Assembly: GCA_034401795.1 (NCBI GenBank)
Contig: CM067373.1
Location: forward strand, 93,653,612-93,717,611
Direction: 5' to 3'
From: Chaetoderma sp. LZ-2023a
Taxonomy: Eukaryota > Mollusca > Caudofoveata > Chaetodermatida > Chaetodermatidae
Length of the DNA stretch: 64,000 nt
Each line of letters starts with the position of its first letter. Position 1 is the stretch's first letter. Of the stretch, positions 1-11,520 are shown one piece after another. Below the pieces are notes generated by a model. It made no database searches. It worked only from the letters and a program-made list of their open reading frames with translations, and had not been told where the DNA came from. The position numbers were made by a program, and so were the translations under genes.

Positions 1-717
1 TTTTCGGACAAACATTCTACAATACAATTTTAAAAGACCAATGCATTTCAAGTATCTGTTCAAAAGACCATCAATGATGAACTACTATTACCATACTAAT
101 AAAAGGGATTTGTGTACGAAGTTACCAAATTGGTGGAGAAAATAACTCTTTCGCTTTCAAAATTCGAAAGACTGAAGCTACTTATTATGATAAGGATAAA
201 AGTGAAGTAGTAAGTTGAATGCTCTCATCAGTTGAACGGACTTTTCGGTGCCTATCTCCGGGGTCCACAACTTGTGTTTGCTATCCTTACATAATCTTAC
301 CAAATGGTAATTCCACCCCTCTATGTGTCAATAGTATAGGATTAACTAATAATCTTTGAATAACTTTAGGGTAAAGCTCTCCTCCATTCATGTCGTTTCT
401 AACTCATGATGGCCCATAAGACAATTCGGGATTCCTGATGAGGTCGACCCTATTTTAGGCCAGACAGGACCTTACCTTAGAGCGAGGGCGGTAATGATAT
501 ACGTCGAATCTTTATTTCTCTCATGATCGAATTTCGGTGCTCCGCACGCAATGGCCAACCTACCTGCCGATTTATTGCACCACCCATGCCCCTTCCCATG
601 AGGAAAGATAAAGCATGAATTTACAGAGAGGGATTGAAAGCATCTAACTGTGATATGGTTTACCTAACACAGACGTCATTCCTTCTGTGCACATCTTGGG
701 TCATCAAAATCAATAAA
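1..717. other. no gene recognised
   Basis: I see no convincing coding region or structured repeat here. It lies just downstream, in element orientation, of the minus-strand Gypsy-1 polyprotein, so it could hold that element's 3' terminal repeat. I could not match it to sequence upstream of the element. Confidence 0.4.
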
Positions 718-1943
718 TTACTTCTTACTGGCGCCAGTATAATAAAGGTTAGTGTCCATCATTCTCAGTGATTGTCTGAATGGTGGTTGAAACATTCTAT
801 TGTGCATTTGTTGCATTTGGTTCTGTGGAACTCTATACATTTGATGTCCTCGACGTCTTCCTCGAGCTCTACCTCGACCTCCGTATTGACCTCGACATCG
901 AGATGGAAATCTTTGTAATTGAGAAGACTGTGGACTGGGTCATCCTCCCAATGACATGACTTGCAGCTGTGTTAAACGTGAGGTACCAAATTCCAGAGAC
1001 ATCATTCTATATGGTGCTGAAACTCGAGCAGGAACATGTACTACATATTCTACTTCTGAGTCTTCCTCATCATCACTTTAGTCTGTTGCATCTGAATCGA
1101 TACCCAAGTCTTTTATGGTGACAGGACGCCAGTCCTTGTACAAATCAGGATCAATAGTACCCTGGGGTGCTTCAGATGTGTGCCCCTCAGGGTCTGGCTG
1201 AATTGAATCTGTGACTGTCACCTCTAATGTACCAGGAAGGGAGCTGTCTACCTCTAATTCAGGGAATGACGAATTGGGTTGAATTGGGTCCACAGTGATT
1301 GTATCTGAAACTGGTTGAGGACCAAACATGATATCACTTGATTTCCAGTCTATCTCAATAGCCAGCTCAAGATCACTTGGTACTGAATTACCAAGCTCAG
1401 ATGTAGATTCAAAGGGAATTTCAGTCCCTGATGAAAGGATTGGCTCCACTATGGTAGGCAAATCTGGTACATTAGCTTGAACGAGTAAAGGTGTCAAACT
1501 GGGCAAAGAATCATTAAGAACAATATCTCCTGTTCCATCATCTGAAAAATCAGTCTGACATGAGACATCATTTGGAAGAGAATGACGAATTTCAGAATGA
1601 GGTTCTTCACCAACACATAATTTGAGGCGATCAATGTGCAACACATGGGTTTTGTTTTTCTGATCAGTCAGTTCATAGGTCACGTCTGACTTATGACTTA
1701 GGACTGTCCAAGGCCCTTTCCACTGATAACTCAGTTTTGGAGTGAGTCCTTGGTGTCTCTGACTGTCCTTACCCCACACTTTATCACCACAAATATATGG
1801 CATTCCATATACTGCACGATGATGCCATGATTTCTGCCTTTTATGACTAGTTTTTAGCTCTTCTCAAATTAGGTCATGAGCTTCTTCCATGCGCTGACGT
1901 AAAAGTTCAACATACTGGGATGGACTGGTCTTTTCACCAGGAA
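718..1943 (-). pseudogene. Gypsy-1 integrase C-terminal domain plus polyprotein tail
   Basis: This is the end of pol. It starts with a segment reading YVELLRQRM, matched at the same place in the second element. A GPY/F-type integrase C-terminal domain follows (KLSYQWKGPW, then HIDRLKLC), which in this family helps bind DNA or chromatin. After it comes an acidic Ser/Thr/Pro-rich stretch. In-frame stops sit at 1864-1866, 1078-1080 and 940-942. The same frame nevertheless continues past them into an Arg/Gly-rich tail that ends at 718-720, so the ancestral protein was longer than the open part (1078-1803). The integrase catalytic core is absent. Confidence 0.8.
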
Positions 1944-2199
1944 TATTGGCAGAGACCTAAATAGTTTCTGGTTTCAGTCACAGATTTAGCTGTCGGCCAA
2001 TCAGCAACACTTTTAATTTTTCCTGGATCAGTTGATACCCCCTTTTCAGATATTACATGACACAAGAATTCGACCTCCCTATGGAATAGTTTGCACTTAT
2101 TTGGCTTCAGTTTTAATTTCGCCTCTTTTAGACGGTGTAGAACCATTTGGAGATGTTTAAGTGCCTCCTCAAAAGTGGCTCCATAGACTACAACATCAT
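1944..2199 (-). pseudogene. Gypsy-1 reverse transcriptase, C-terminal part
   Basis: This continues RT in another frame. The frame across 2180-2215 reads CIDDVVVYG, the RT active-site box; the usual aromatic residue before IDD is Cys here. The later segment (1934-2146) contains EFLCHVISEKGV and ETRNYLGLCQY, typical of the RT palm/thumb boundary before RNase H. Homology stops abruptly after CQY, where integrase C-terminal sequence begins. Non-functional by frameshift and deletion. Confidence 0.8.
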
Positions 2200-3536
2200 C
2201 AATGCAACAAGAGGCAAATTTGCCATTGAAGTTGGACTAAAACTTGTTCCATAAGACGTTCGAATGTTCTAGGAGCATTGCATAAGCCAAATGTCATTTT
2301 TCTGAACTGGAAAAGGCCATCCCTACAAATGAATGCAGTCTTCTCACGGTCATGTTCATCCATAGCGACCTGCCAGTATCCACTGATCAAATCCAGTGTG
2401 CTATACCACGCCGTACCGGATAGTGTATCTAGGACTTGATCGATATGAGGTAAGGGGTAAGCATCCTTGACAGTTAAGTCATTAAGACGACGGTAGTCAA
2501 TACAGAAATGTAGACTGCCATCCTTCTTAGTAACAAGAACAATTGGACTGGCCCATGGAGAGGCTGAGGGTTCTATTACACAAGTTCTTAACATGTCTTC
2601 CACCTGTTTCTTACTTTCTTCTTCTTTGTGAATAGGCAACCTTCTAACAGGCTGCCTAATAGGATGGTGCCACTGTGTGTCAATCCGATGCTTGACTTGG
2701 GTAGTAGTACCCAAGTCTAGATCTCCAGAGGAAAAGGTAGTGGCATAATGACTCCATAGATCTTGTACTGATGCTATTTGTTCCGCAATTAAACCTTCAG
2801 AAGTCTGCTCAAACAAGGCATGTAAATGATCAGGAAGTGGGCTGACTGACTTAAGCAAAGATGATTTTAATTCCAAATCTATAGTCTGAATGTTATTTAT
2901 TTCTAACAAACGACCCACCTTTGCTCCTTTTCTCACTCGTACAGGATGGCTGTTTGAGTTAAACATTCTGAGGGGAACAGAAGCATCTGATAGTTCTACC
3001 AAAGTTCGGGGAATAGCCACTTCCATTTCCTCCATGAACTCATGTGAAGGCTCCAGCAATGCAATTTGGGCATGAAGGCAAGCACGATTTGTGCTTGCCC
3101 ACATGACCACTTCACTGGAAGGAGGAATGGTAATATCTTTAGTGATTGTTAAAGCAGCAGTACCATAAAGGGGACTTCTATGATTTACAGGAATGCGGCA
3201 ACCACTTACTTCCATTTCACCAAGTTGACAATGAATAACTGCATTGATTGACTCTAGGAAATCAGCCCCAAATAGAACATCCTGCTGAATGTCTGCCACA
3301 AAAACAAGATGTTGAAAGGACATGCCTTCAATGTTGATAGACATGACCCCCTCACCAATGCATGTTAAAGATGCTCCACTTGCCTCACATAATTTGGAGG
3401 AGGGTGTGGACAAGCATGGATGTTCTTTTTCAGGGAGACTATTAAAAATGGAAGTCTTAATTATGGTGACACTGGCACCAGTATCAATGGTAGCCAGAGC
3501 CTTCACTCCTGCAACAAGACATGGACAAGTCAACAC
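2199..3536 (-). pseudogene. Gypsy-1 aspartic protease and N-terminal reverse transcriptase
   Basis: This 445-residue open frame is the best-kept piece of the element. A retropepsin-like protease opens it, with active-site DTGAS at residues 18-22 and an LFGADFLE segment near residue 90. A linker of about 180 residues follows. RT starts near residue 290 with PIRQPVRRLPIHKEEE and continues through IEPSASPWASPIVLV, FCIDYRRLN, AYPLPHIDQ, LDLISGYWQV and FGLCNAPRTFERLM. The frame breaks at the position of the IDD active-site box and resumes in another frame. The protease would process the polyprotein and RT would copy element RNA. Upstream gag is in different frames, so the annotated start is only where the open frame begins. 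Confidence 0.88.
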
Positions 3537-3845
3537 GTGGCTTGACTGTGGTAAAGGTATGGTTACAACTGGCAGCTTGCAATCCGGTTCCTGGTTGGGA
3601 ATTGTATTGTTGTACTTCTGCTCTAATTGAATGCATATAGACTCTGCTTCTTGTCATAATGTTGGGTTTGTAGAGATAAAAGGTCCCACCTTACGCTTTT
3701 GCTGCACTGAGTTATTACAAGTAACAGCTTTTTTTGGGCAGGGTTCAGTAAACTGTGATCAAAGGAGAGCAGATGCAAGTTGACTCATTTCCTGTTGATG
3801 AAGCCTCTCTAACTGTTGCAATTCTTCCTCTAGATGGGCTATTGT

Positions 3846-4037
3846 TCATTTTGGGCAATGATGAAAGCTATGTCCAAATTCTTTACATGAACTGCAAGGC
3901 CTTGTCATGGATGGCATAACAGTATGCCAGGCAAAAACATCTGCAGGTGAATTGTGGGAGCGACAAGAGCCACTAGCTTGTTTGGATTCAAAAGTACGAG
4001 CTTTGTATTTATGAAAGGCTACTGGTCGCGCATCCAC
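3846..4037 (-). pseudogene. Gypsy-1 second zinc knuckle fragment
   Basis: A short open frame ends with CSSCKEFGHSFHHC, a CX2CX4HX4C zinc knuckle of the nucleocapsid type. It lies between the main gag frame and protease and is in a different frame from gag. Inference: it was part of a continuous gag-pro polyprotein with two knuckles. Confidence 0.65.
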
Positions 4038-4048
4038 AGTAGCCTGAC

Positions 4049-4852
4049 TTAATTTAAAGATGGGAAAGAAGATTTAGGAACAATCCCCACCTCCCCCTTA
4101 GTTATGGTTAATCGCTCAACTGGAGGGGCCACTGATGGAGTCTGACTAACAGGCCTGTCAGTCTGATTAAAGTATGGATTGCCAATCGGTCGAAGCCTAC
4201 ATTCTCGAGCAAAATGCCCAAACTTGCCGCATGAGAAGCAAGTCACCCTACGCTGTACCATTAAGGGATGGGGTGCTTGGCTAACATTCATTTGAGTTCT
4301 GACTAAATTTGTTAATTGAGCCACTTCCTGACGTAATTGCAATACTTCTGCTGCAATACCAGTAGGATTGATAGCATTTGCAACAGGCGGAATTGCTGGC
4401 CTAACTTCTGACTCTGCTGTGTCTGGCTTAACTTCTGACTCTGCCTTTAATCTTTGCATCTGTTGTCGACTTTTCTTTAATGGTGCGGATTTCTTTGGTC
4501 GGTTTTCAGTATTTTCATTTGAAGGCTCAGATGCATTATCAACAGCTTGCACTGGGCGAATTTCTTGCTGTATGTGTTTTTGTCTTTGTAGATAACCTTC
4601 TATTCGGAGCCCTGCTCTAATGAGATCAGCAAGGATGCTCAAGTTAAGTTGAAATAGTCTATCCTTTAGGATTGGATTTCCTGACAGAGATTCCATGAAA
4701 GTATCAACTTGCATACTATTTCCTGTAACAGCATCAACTGTAGGATAAGCTTTAACTATCATTTTCCTCACTGTCTGACCAAGTTCTTGTAGAGTTTGTT
4801 TTGGTGCCCTACGTAGACTTCTAAGAGCCAGTCTACTATTTTCTGCTTCCAT
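4049..4852 (-). pseudogene. Gypsy-1 gag, central and nucleocapsid part
   Basis: This is a 267-residue open frame. The first ~100 residues are helical and capsid-like (LRRAPKQTLQELGQTVRKM). A basic and acidic low-complexity linker follows, then a coiled-coil-like stretch (LQLRQEVAQLTNLVRTQM). The zinc knuckle CFSCGKFGHFAREC lies near residue 210. The LTNLV stretch before the knuckle is also found before the knuckle of the second Gypsy element. Gag would form the particle and bind element RNA. The frame differs from its neighbours on both sides. Confidence 0.82.
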
Positions 4853-4891
4853 TGGATCCCCAAAGCGTTCATGGAGAGCTGCTACAAGATG

Positions 4892-5281
4892 TTAGAAGGA
4901 GACTCGATTCATTGTTGGCATATCGATTAACACCTTCAATGCAGCACCTTTCAGTTTGGAGGCTAGATATGCTCCTTTCTCTTCATCACTCCAGCAATTA
5001 ATATTTGGGATTATATCAAACTGGACTAAGTATTCTTCTAAAGAAGTTTCACCACAAAAATCCTGTGGAAGCATGACTTTCCGACCTAGTCCAGATCTCA
5101 TTATAGTTGGTTCTTGTGGACGACCTTGGGAATTTTTTAGAATAGGATGTCTATTTTTCTTATTATTAAGCTTTGCAAAGGCACTTGGACCAGGAGTGGA
5201 AGCAGCTCCTGGCAGTACCCGACTATTACGATAATTACCAGTTTGATCTCTTTGTTGGGTTAGACTACAATTAGTAAACAA
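4892..5281 (-). pseudogene. Gypsy-1 gag, N-terminal capsid part
   Basis: The second half reads SLEEYLVQFDIIPNINCW followed by EEKGAYLASKLKGAALKVL, the hallmark of the retrotransposon gag capsid domain. A Pro/Arg/Asn-rich leader precedes it. It is in a different frame from the next gag fragment, separated by about 40 bases, so a frameshift lies between. Placement just after the candidate primer-binding site fits the start of an LTR element's coding region. Confidence 0.8.
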
Positions 5282-5480
5282 ACGAGTATCATTTGAGGCT
5301 GGGGTTGGGTCAACTCCTGCGAACGTATAATTCTCACCATCATGATGATGACCAACAATTCCAACAGTTGAATCAGTGGATTTGTATGTCGGGTGCCATT
5401 GGACACCCTTACAAGTTCTGAGAAATAAACCTGAGTAGTACTACGTGTTTGTACCCCCAAGGTGGTCAGCACTCTTTCAG

Positions 5481-5498
5481 GCCCCACATCGGGTGCCA
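5481..5498 (-). promoter_or_regulatory. candidate tRNA primer-binding site of Gypsy-1
   Basis: On the minus strand this reads TGGCACCCGATGTGGGGC. It starts with TGG, as expected for the complement of a tRNA CCA end, and resembles the lysine-tRNA site used by several retroelements. It is preceded by TTGTTACAAA, compatible with a terminal repeat ending in CA plus a short spacer. A shorter copy of the same motif occurs about 100 bases downstream. No matching terminal repeat pair was found. Confidence 0.4.
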
Positions 5499-5571
5499 TT
5501 TGTAACAAGTTTTGGTGGTGGTTCAGAGTTTGAATCTGGGGCTGGTTCAATTAAGAAAAACCGGGTGGTGG

Positions 5572-6300
5572 TCACATAGCCATTATTTGAGAAGCAATCT
5601 TTGGTTCTACATTCTCTGAATGCAGATTCAAAGACTGCTTCTCTCGCGTAAAAGCTGTTTGAAGGCATGGTACAGGGCGATCCTGTAAATGAAAACGAAA
5701 ATTCGTATTCAAGCCCAGATTTGGCTTCGGAACCGTATTTTCCACGTGACTATCACACAATTGGTTAAGTAACTCATCCACACGTTCCCTCATCTTGTAT
5801 AACTCACTCACGCTCACTACAGGAGACTGGGGAGAGGGACCACCAGGAGGCTCTGGATAACCAGAAAACTCACAGTGGTTCGCCACCACAGTGTGCATAA
5901 AAGAGAGGGCCGGCTGCTGTCCTGAAGCAACCTGAGAAAGAGTGTCAACCAAAGGGGTAAACACATTTCCACAAGGAGGAACAGAAAAATCACTGGAAGG
6001 AAAACTAGCTCCACTAGTGTGACTATCCTGGAAACCTTCCAAAGAACTAATATTTGAATTTGCATCTTCCTCATTAGTACTCCAGCCGTCATTGCTGTAA
6101 TCAGTGTCATACCCATCTTCACAGTGATCCTTAGCGTATATAGTGACTCCATCTTGAAAGGTCACATGTGATTCTGAGATGCTGTGTTGAGGTCGCATCT
6201 CAATTCCTAATGGGGTGTGTGTACTAGGATGCGCAAATGCATCATCAGTAAGGTGCTCGAATGCACTGGGGACAGTGTTTGTTAGCGAATATTCCGCCAT
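5572..6300 (-). CDS. open frame of unknown function upstream of Gypsy-1 gag
   Basis: This 242-residue uninterrupted frame starts at an ATG (6300) and ends at 5572. It is acidic and rich in Ser, Asp and Pro, with no motif I recognise. A short predicted helix (MRERVDELLNQL) lies near the middle. It reads in the element's direction and ends some 70 bases before the candidate primer-binding site. If that site is real, this ORF sits inside the 5' terminal repeat region. If not, it is a gag N-terminal extension. It is longer than expected by chance in DNA of this composition, but nothing independent supports expression. Confidence 0.4.
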   Translation of the reverse strand: MAEYSLTNTVPSAFEHLTDDAFAHPSTHTPLGIEMRPQHSISESHVTFQDGVTIYAKDHCEDGYDTDYSNDGWSTNEEDANSNISSLEGFQDSHTSGASFPSSDFSVPPCGNVFTPLVDTLSQVASGQQPALSFMHTVVANHCEFSGYPEPPGGPSPQSPVVSVSELYKMRERVDELLNQLCDSHVENTVPKPNLGLNTNFRFHLQDRPVPCLQTAFTREKQSLNLHSENVEPKIASQIMAM

Positions 6301-6939
6301 TTTGGATCTACTCTACAATGTCTATTTTATAATGCCTATGTGTGATAACTTATGTGGCCTAAGACAGGATCTTGCCTATTAACAAATGCCAATTCTAGAC
6401 TGTATGGAATACAAGATTCTATCTTAAAGCCAGGAAATTAATCATTAAGTGATTTTACCTTGGATTACCACAGTTGTATTATGGATCCCAGGAATCCAAA
6501 CAGTGTAGAAAAACTACTATTTAACTAGTTGCTGACTCGTTAATGATCTGAACTTAAGGTACGATCAGTGATAGTAACACTAATATTAAGAACAGGCCAT
6601 AAATTGCTTCAGGAAATTAAAGCCAAAGTGAAGTGGCGATTCACAGTAGTGGGGGCTTAATAATTTCCTTTCATAAAGAATAATTAAATACAAGTTTGGA
6701 TTATTCACTGACAAGGTAGAAATGCAATTAATAAAGACCTGACCCTAGCATAGCTCAGTGTTTAGCATCTACTGCTTAAGGACAGGTCATAAGATTAACT
6801 CCTAATGTAAGTGTGAATGAAATTCAATAGCTGCTATAATGTATGCTCTGTTGCTACGGAAGAAATGCGTTTGACAAAAGCTCTATTTCAGAACTTAGTA
6901 ACTTAAAATTAAATGGATGCCATTATGCTGGTAAACAGT
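6301..6939. other. AT-rich, no gene seen
   Basis: No coding or RNA gene is recognised. The last part contains degenerate versions of the satellite unit that becomes regular from about 6940. Confidence 0.4.
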
Positions 6940-7600
6940 AGTAAGTATGAATAGTTCCCAAGTATTATAACTGCTAAGACAATTATCCAATCATTTGTGT
7001 TTAATTAAACTTACAATGATTCAATTAAATGATATAAGCCGTGAAACAGTTGTAATGTTAATAGGTTCCCAAGTTATTAACGGCTAAGGGAACTGACTGT
7101 TAACTGATCATTTATACTGAATTAAGGTTACAATGATTCAATTAAATGATATAAGCCGTGAAACAGTTGTAATGTCAATAGGTTCCCAAGTTATTAACTG
7201 CTAAGGGAACTGAATGTAATTGATCATTTATACTGAATTAGGCTTACAAAGATTCAATTAAATGATATAAGCCGTGAAACAGTTGTAATGTCAATAGGTT
7301 CCCAAGTTATTAACTGCTAAAGGAACTGAATGTTAACTGATCATTTATACTGAATTAAGGTTACAATGATTCAATTAAATGATATAAGCCGTGAAACAGT
7401 TGTAATGTCAATAGGTTCCCAAGTTATTACCTGCTAAGGGAACTGAATGTAACTGATCATTTATACTGAATTAAGCTTACAAAGATTCAATTAAATGATA
7501 TAAGCCGTGAAACAGTTGTAATGTCAATAGGTTCCCAAGTTATTAACTGCTAAGGGAACTGAATGATAACTGATCATTTATACTGAATTACGGTTATAAG
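6940..7600. repeat. ~117-bp tandem satellite with alternating 117/116-bp units
   Basis: The motif tcaattaaatgatataagcc recurs at 7021, 7138, 7254, 7371 and 7487, giving spacings of 117, 116, 117 and 116. A diverged unit precedes the first. Units alternate between type A (ending ggttacaatgat) and type B (ending gcttacaaagat), so the true repeat is a 233-bp dimer. Confidence 0.93.
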
Positions 7601-10600
7601 TACAAAGCCACAGTTAAATGATAACTGGTCAAATGTCGACTTTTATGAAATAGAAATTGGCAGATACCAATTTTAATGAAAATTTGCTCTCGTCTGTAAA
7701 AAGAACTAGCAGTTTTATTTGGTTCTGGCGAAGCTATGTTTACAATTTCATGATTTTTTGGCTTTGAAACAAGTTTTACACATTGTCAAGACAGTAAATC
7801 AGAAATTGTACAAGTATCGACAGTGGTTGCCAGGGGTAGCCGAGAGGAATGATATGTGATATGAAATAGCAACTATTACCACTATGAGATCTCAAACATA
7901 GAGTGTACTGGATTTACCTAATATCATAGTCACCTGGACAGACAATTTGGGGAATCGGGTATATAAATGGCCACAGATTCAAATGGGTAGTTTCAGAAAT
8001 CCAGAAGTCAGAGTAATATCAATTACTGGAGGACATGTCCTTAATTTTTAAGAAAAACAGGAACTCTAGTGGAATTTAATCAAGTAAGTGGTTAATTAGA
8101 AAGTGGGAATATTATTAACTAAGCCCTAAGACTTACACTATACACTTACATCTGCTCCTGTTCTTTAGAAGTAAGCCACGGTAGCTTATGAAGTCGTCAA
8201 TCGGTTGAAATGCCGGCCCTCATTGCTGCCAGCTTCTAACCATAAACCAAAAATGATATAGTACACGAGCACTCGAATTAAGAATCATTACATGCTAAAC
8301 AGCAAAATTAAAGATCCCTCGTGGAGCCCAAAGCTCAACACGGAATACTACACTACTCAAATCACAGCTACATTATATCTCAATGTACACTTTATCTGAA
8401 CAACGTACTCGCGTATTAGTAATCTAAGTATTAAGCAAACTGACAGAAATTCGGACTAGCACAACAACTAAGAGACTACGCTCAGTTCAGCGCCCTACAC
8501 CAGTTAGGGCAATTGAAGGTCGGACCCAGAGTCCAATTTTTACCTGGAATTTATACCCAAAAAGTGTTGCATGCACCAAAAATCATGTAGAAAATCCTTG
8601 GTAAAAAGTGCTAATTTTAACATAACAATAGGTGAATAGATTGTCAGATTACCATATCAAAAGAATGCTGGTTTAAACCTCACCATTGTGATGGCCCACT
8701 CGTTTAAACATTAACATAACAATAGATTATTGGGGTGTATGGGAGCTAGGTGACGTCAGCGGAAATCTCCAGGACTCACCCTCGCCACTCCTCCATCATG
8801 CTGTGGTAGTCACGTCTTTGGGCGGCTCTTGTTTAAAGCGTTTGATCCAACTTACTGGAAATAGCAGTAAATGTCACGTGGCTCTAAAAAGCACATGGTT
8901 GTTCGGAAACGTGTATGCTGTCTATGGCAACAGCCAAAATGCTGTTGCTGAGGTGTAGTCTGTTGCAGAAGTGAGAGATAGAAATATATATGTTACATCA
9001 AGATCTTTATAATGTCCCGTATTTGCGTGAGTTCTTTAACATGCATCTTAGTAGGTGTCTGTAATAGTTAGTTCTCAGCCCATGTTGATTATAGACTGGA
9101 ACGCAAGGAAGAGAATTTTTTTTATTCTCTCTGTAATTTTACTGTCAGATTTTTGATGCCGCTTTACCGGCCCATGCGCTAATGATTTGTATCACAGTAG
9201 AGCAGTTGTGCTCTTGATAAAAAATTTAACCGTAAAGTTGTAAGTAATTTTGATGTGTGGTTTAAACAGTTCTATTCATGCGGTAGATCAACGTTACTGA
9301 TCCCGTCAAGATAGCTGTGTTTTCCGAGTGGGAGGACTGGCCAAGCATTCTTCTCAATGGGTAGAACTAGCTCCGTCCCGGCCTAGACCAAACACATTAG
9401 TACCATTTTTAATAATGGTTAAATTACAGTACAACTCGCAAACATGTATGCTACAGTTATTACAATTTACATTGCCGTCGTTCGGAGATTGTGAATACAG
9501 TCAACCTGAGTGCCTGTGTTTCTGTCATTTTCGTGATTTGAATCTGATATGCATGACTGGCTTTCTGTGGATGGTACTTGCACTGTGGTGAAGGTGACGT
9601 GTTTATGGCCATCAGGTGCGGGAAGGGGAGACGTGTTGTGAATGTCAACCTTATCGAACCCTGAGGCTATTTCACTCTGTAATGTCCGAGCCCGTGGGTG
9701 GGACAGAGTTACTTTAGAGCATATATGACCTGTTGCATGTTGTCGAAACTTTGATCAATCCATTGTCGAATTCAACCTTTCAGTAGCAAAATCCTACTCG
9801 TGACTGACGACAATGCAGGCATCATGCTCTCTTAATAATATCGTCTGTTATTATGTGTAGATGAAGTATGTAGTTTAGCTGTTTCCGTATGATGTCGGGA
9901 AAAAGGGAAAGGGGGAGGATCATTGGACAAACGTACTCCTGTGATGCATACTGTAGTTGGCTCTAGTGCATTCATGATATCCATATGATCAGTTCTCCCA
10001 TAACTGGATAAGAAAGTGTGTACGGGAGATTTGTTGGCTGTTGTCTGTTGATGATAATGCTGTTGTCGGGATGTTCGGCCTGCTGTATGATGCCAATGTT
10101 ATAAGCAAAGTGGGCGCATTCCAGTTTTCCATGCTGTTGTCATTTACGGGAGGTGTAGTCTGTGGGAGATATTATTTCTCCCGCAATTTTGTGCGGAAGG
10201 AATTTTGTTGCAGGAATATTTAAGTCTCTACTGGTAATTAATTAAGATCGGTAGGTGCTGCTAAATGCTGTTGTTGCCGATATTGAATGTCTCAATTATG
10301 CTGAGTATAACTGAGCAAGTATGTGATGTACGCGCAGTGATGAATTGACGCATCCAGTCTTGAAAGCTGGTGTGTTCTTGTAGGTGTTGACGTTCTGTCT
10401 GTTGTGTGATGTCCTGACTGCCCATGGGGGGAGTATGGGAGGCCAAATGGATAGGGTGGCCTTTGGATAGGGTGATGTGGTCATCTCCCATTACACGACG
10501 ATTGGTGTCCTGTCAAAATTTTTAGACACCAGGAAAATTTGAGCCGAGAGTCTACTGAACAGGCTGCTTCCCTGCCCACCATGGGGGGGGGGGGTAATGT

Positions 10601-10968
10601 TGGTCGGTGTGGTGCGGGATCCCACCTCCTCTGTTACAGCAGTCTCTCTCATATCTGAAGATTAACGGTCAACAGACGACGAGTGGAGTGTGAAATGGAC
10701 TGGGCTGGTGATGTCCGAACTTGGTGTATAGACGAGGGATGCCAGTTGGATTTGGGGTTGTGGTGCAGTAATGGATATGGGTTCTTCTTTGGGGGGGGGA
10801 ATTGGTTTGGTGATTTAGGGGCTTGGTCGGGTACACCTCATTGTATGGTTCTGTGGTTCTAGACACGTCAAGGCTTCATCCAGCCTCTTCACTTCCATGC
10901 TATTCACCACATGTTCCACCCACAGGAAGCATGGCTTGGATCCCCCTCAGCTTCCGCTTGTGGTAACT
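7601..10968. other. long stretch without a recognised gene
   Basis: Several short open frames exist (for example 9328-9591 plus and 10261-10491 minus) but none shows a family signature. A GC-richer patch around 8740-8960 contains a TGACGTCA site and a palindrome-like TATGGCAAC motif, which could be promoter sequence. Poly-G runs of 12 and 9 bases occur near 10582 and 10791. The last ~400 bases lie just downstream of Gypsy-2 pol and may be its 3' region. Confidence 0.4.
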
Positions 10969-11520
10969 CTATGATGGGGTGGGCGGCATAGCATGAAGTG
11001 GGTGGGAATGGGAAGAGATCGGAGGAACAACTTTTCCATCTGGTCCCTTGGACAAAACAAACACGAAATTCTTCAGATATGACTTCCCAGATCGAGTAGA
11101 CCTGTGCTGAGGAGGGAGAGGGCGAGTATGTATCTCGTCATCGTCGTCAGCGTTAGCGGCCTGTTCATCCACGTTCTGGCTTGGTAGAACTGGGGCTGAA
11201 CTGTCACTGCAGTGCTCTGTGCTAACTGTGACAATACTAATTTCCGGAGAAATATCTGTCTGGGTACTGGTGTCATGAGAAACGCCCAGTCCGAGCTCTG
11301 GTGCTGGGTCGTCACTGACACAAGGTTTAAGTCGATCGAAGTGGATGACTGAGGTCAGGCCATCCGAAGCACGGATGCGGTAGGTCACGTCTGACATCTT
11401 ACCTACTACCACATAGGGGCCTTTCCACTGGTAACTCAGTTTACTTGGCACATTTGCAGACCATCGTGAATCGTGTAGCCAAACCATTCTTCCTGCTTCA
11501 GATAGATCTCCATGCACTCT
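10969..11520 (-). pseudogene. Gypsy-2 integrase C-terminal domain and acidic tail
   Basis: This 182-residue frame contains the GPY/F-type core KLSYQWKGPYVVVGKMSD with the later HFDRLKPC, as in Gypsy-1. A low-complexity acidic tail follows (NADDDDEIHTRPL) and the frame ends at 10969. It is shifted relative to the catalytic domain just upstream (11521-12138). Confidence 0.82.

Larger units (their letters stand above)
718..5510 (-). mobile_element. Ty3/Gypsy retrotransposon 1, decayed and internally deleted
   Basis: Read right to left, the order is gag with zinc knuckles, aspartic protease, reverse transcriptase, then integrase C-terminus, which is the Ty3/Gypsy order. The reading frame changes at least five times and contains stops, so the copy is dead. 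RNase H and the zinc-binding and catalytic parts of integrase are missing, joined by one deletion near 1943. Domain sequences are close to those of the second element at 10969-15510, so both belong to one lineage. Terminal repeats were not identified; a candidate primer-binding site is at 5481-5498. Confidence 0.9.

Noticed and set aside
8740..8960. Possible host promoter with CRE and X-box-like TATGGCAAC
   Set aside because: Motifs are partial and no gene follows on either strand; mentioned only as a possibility.
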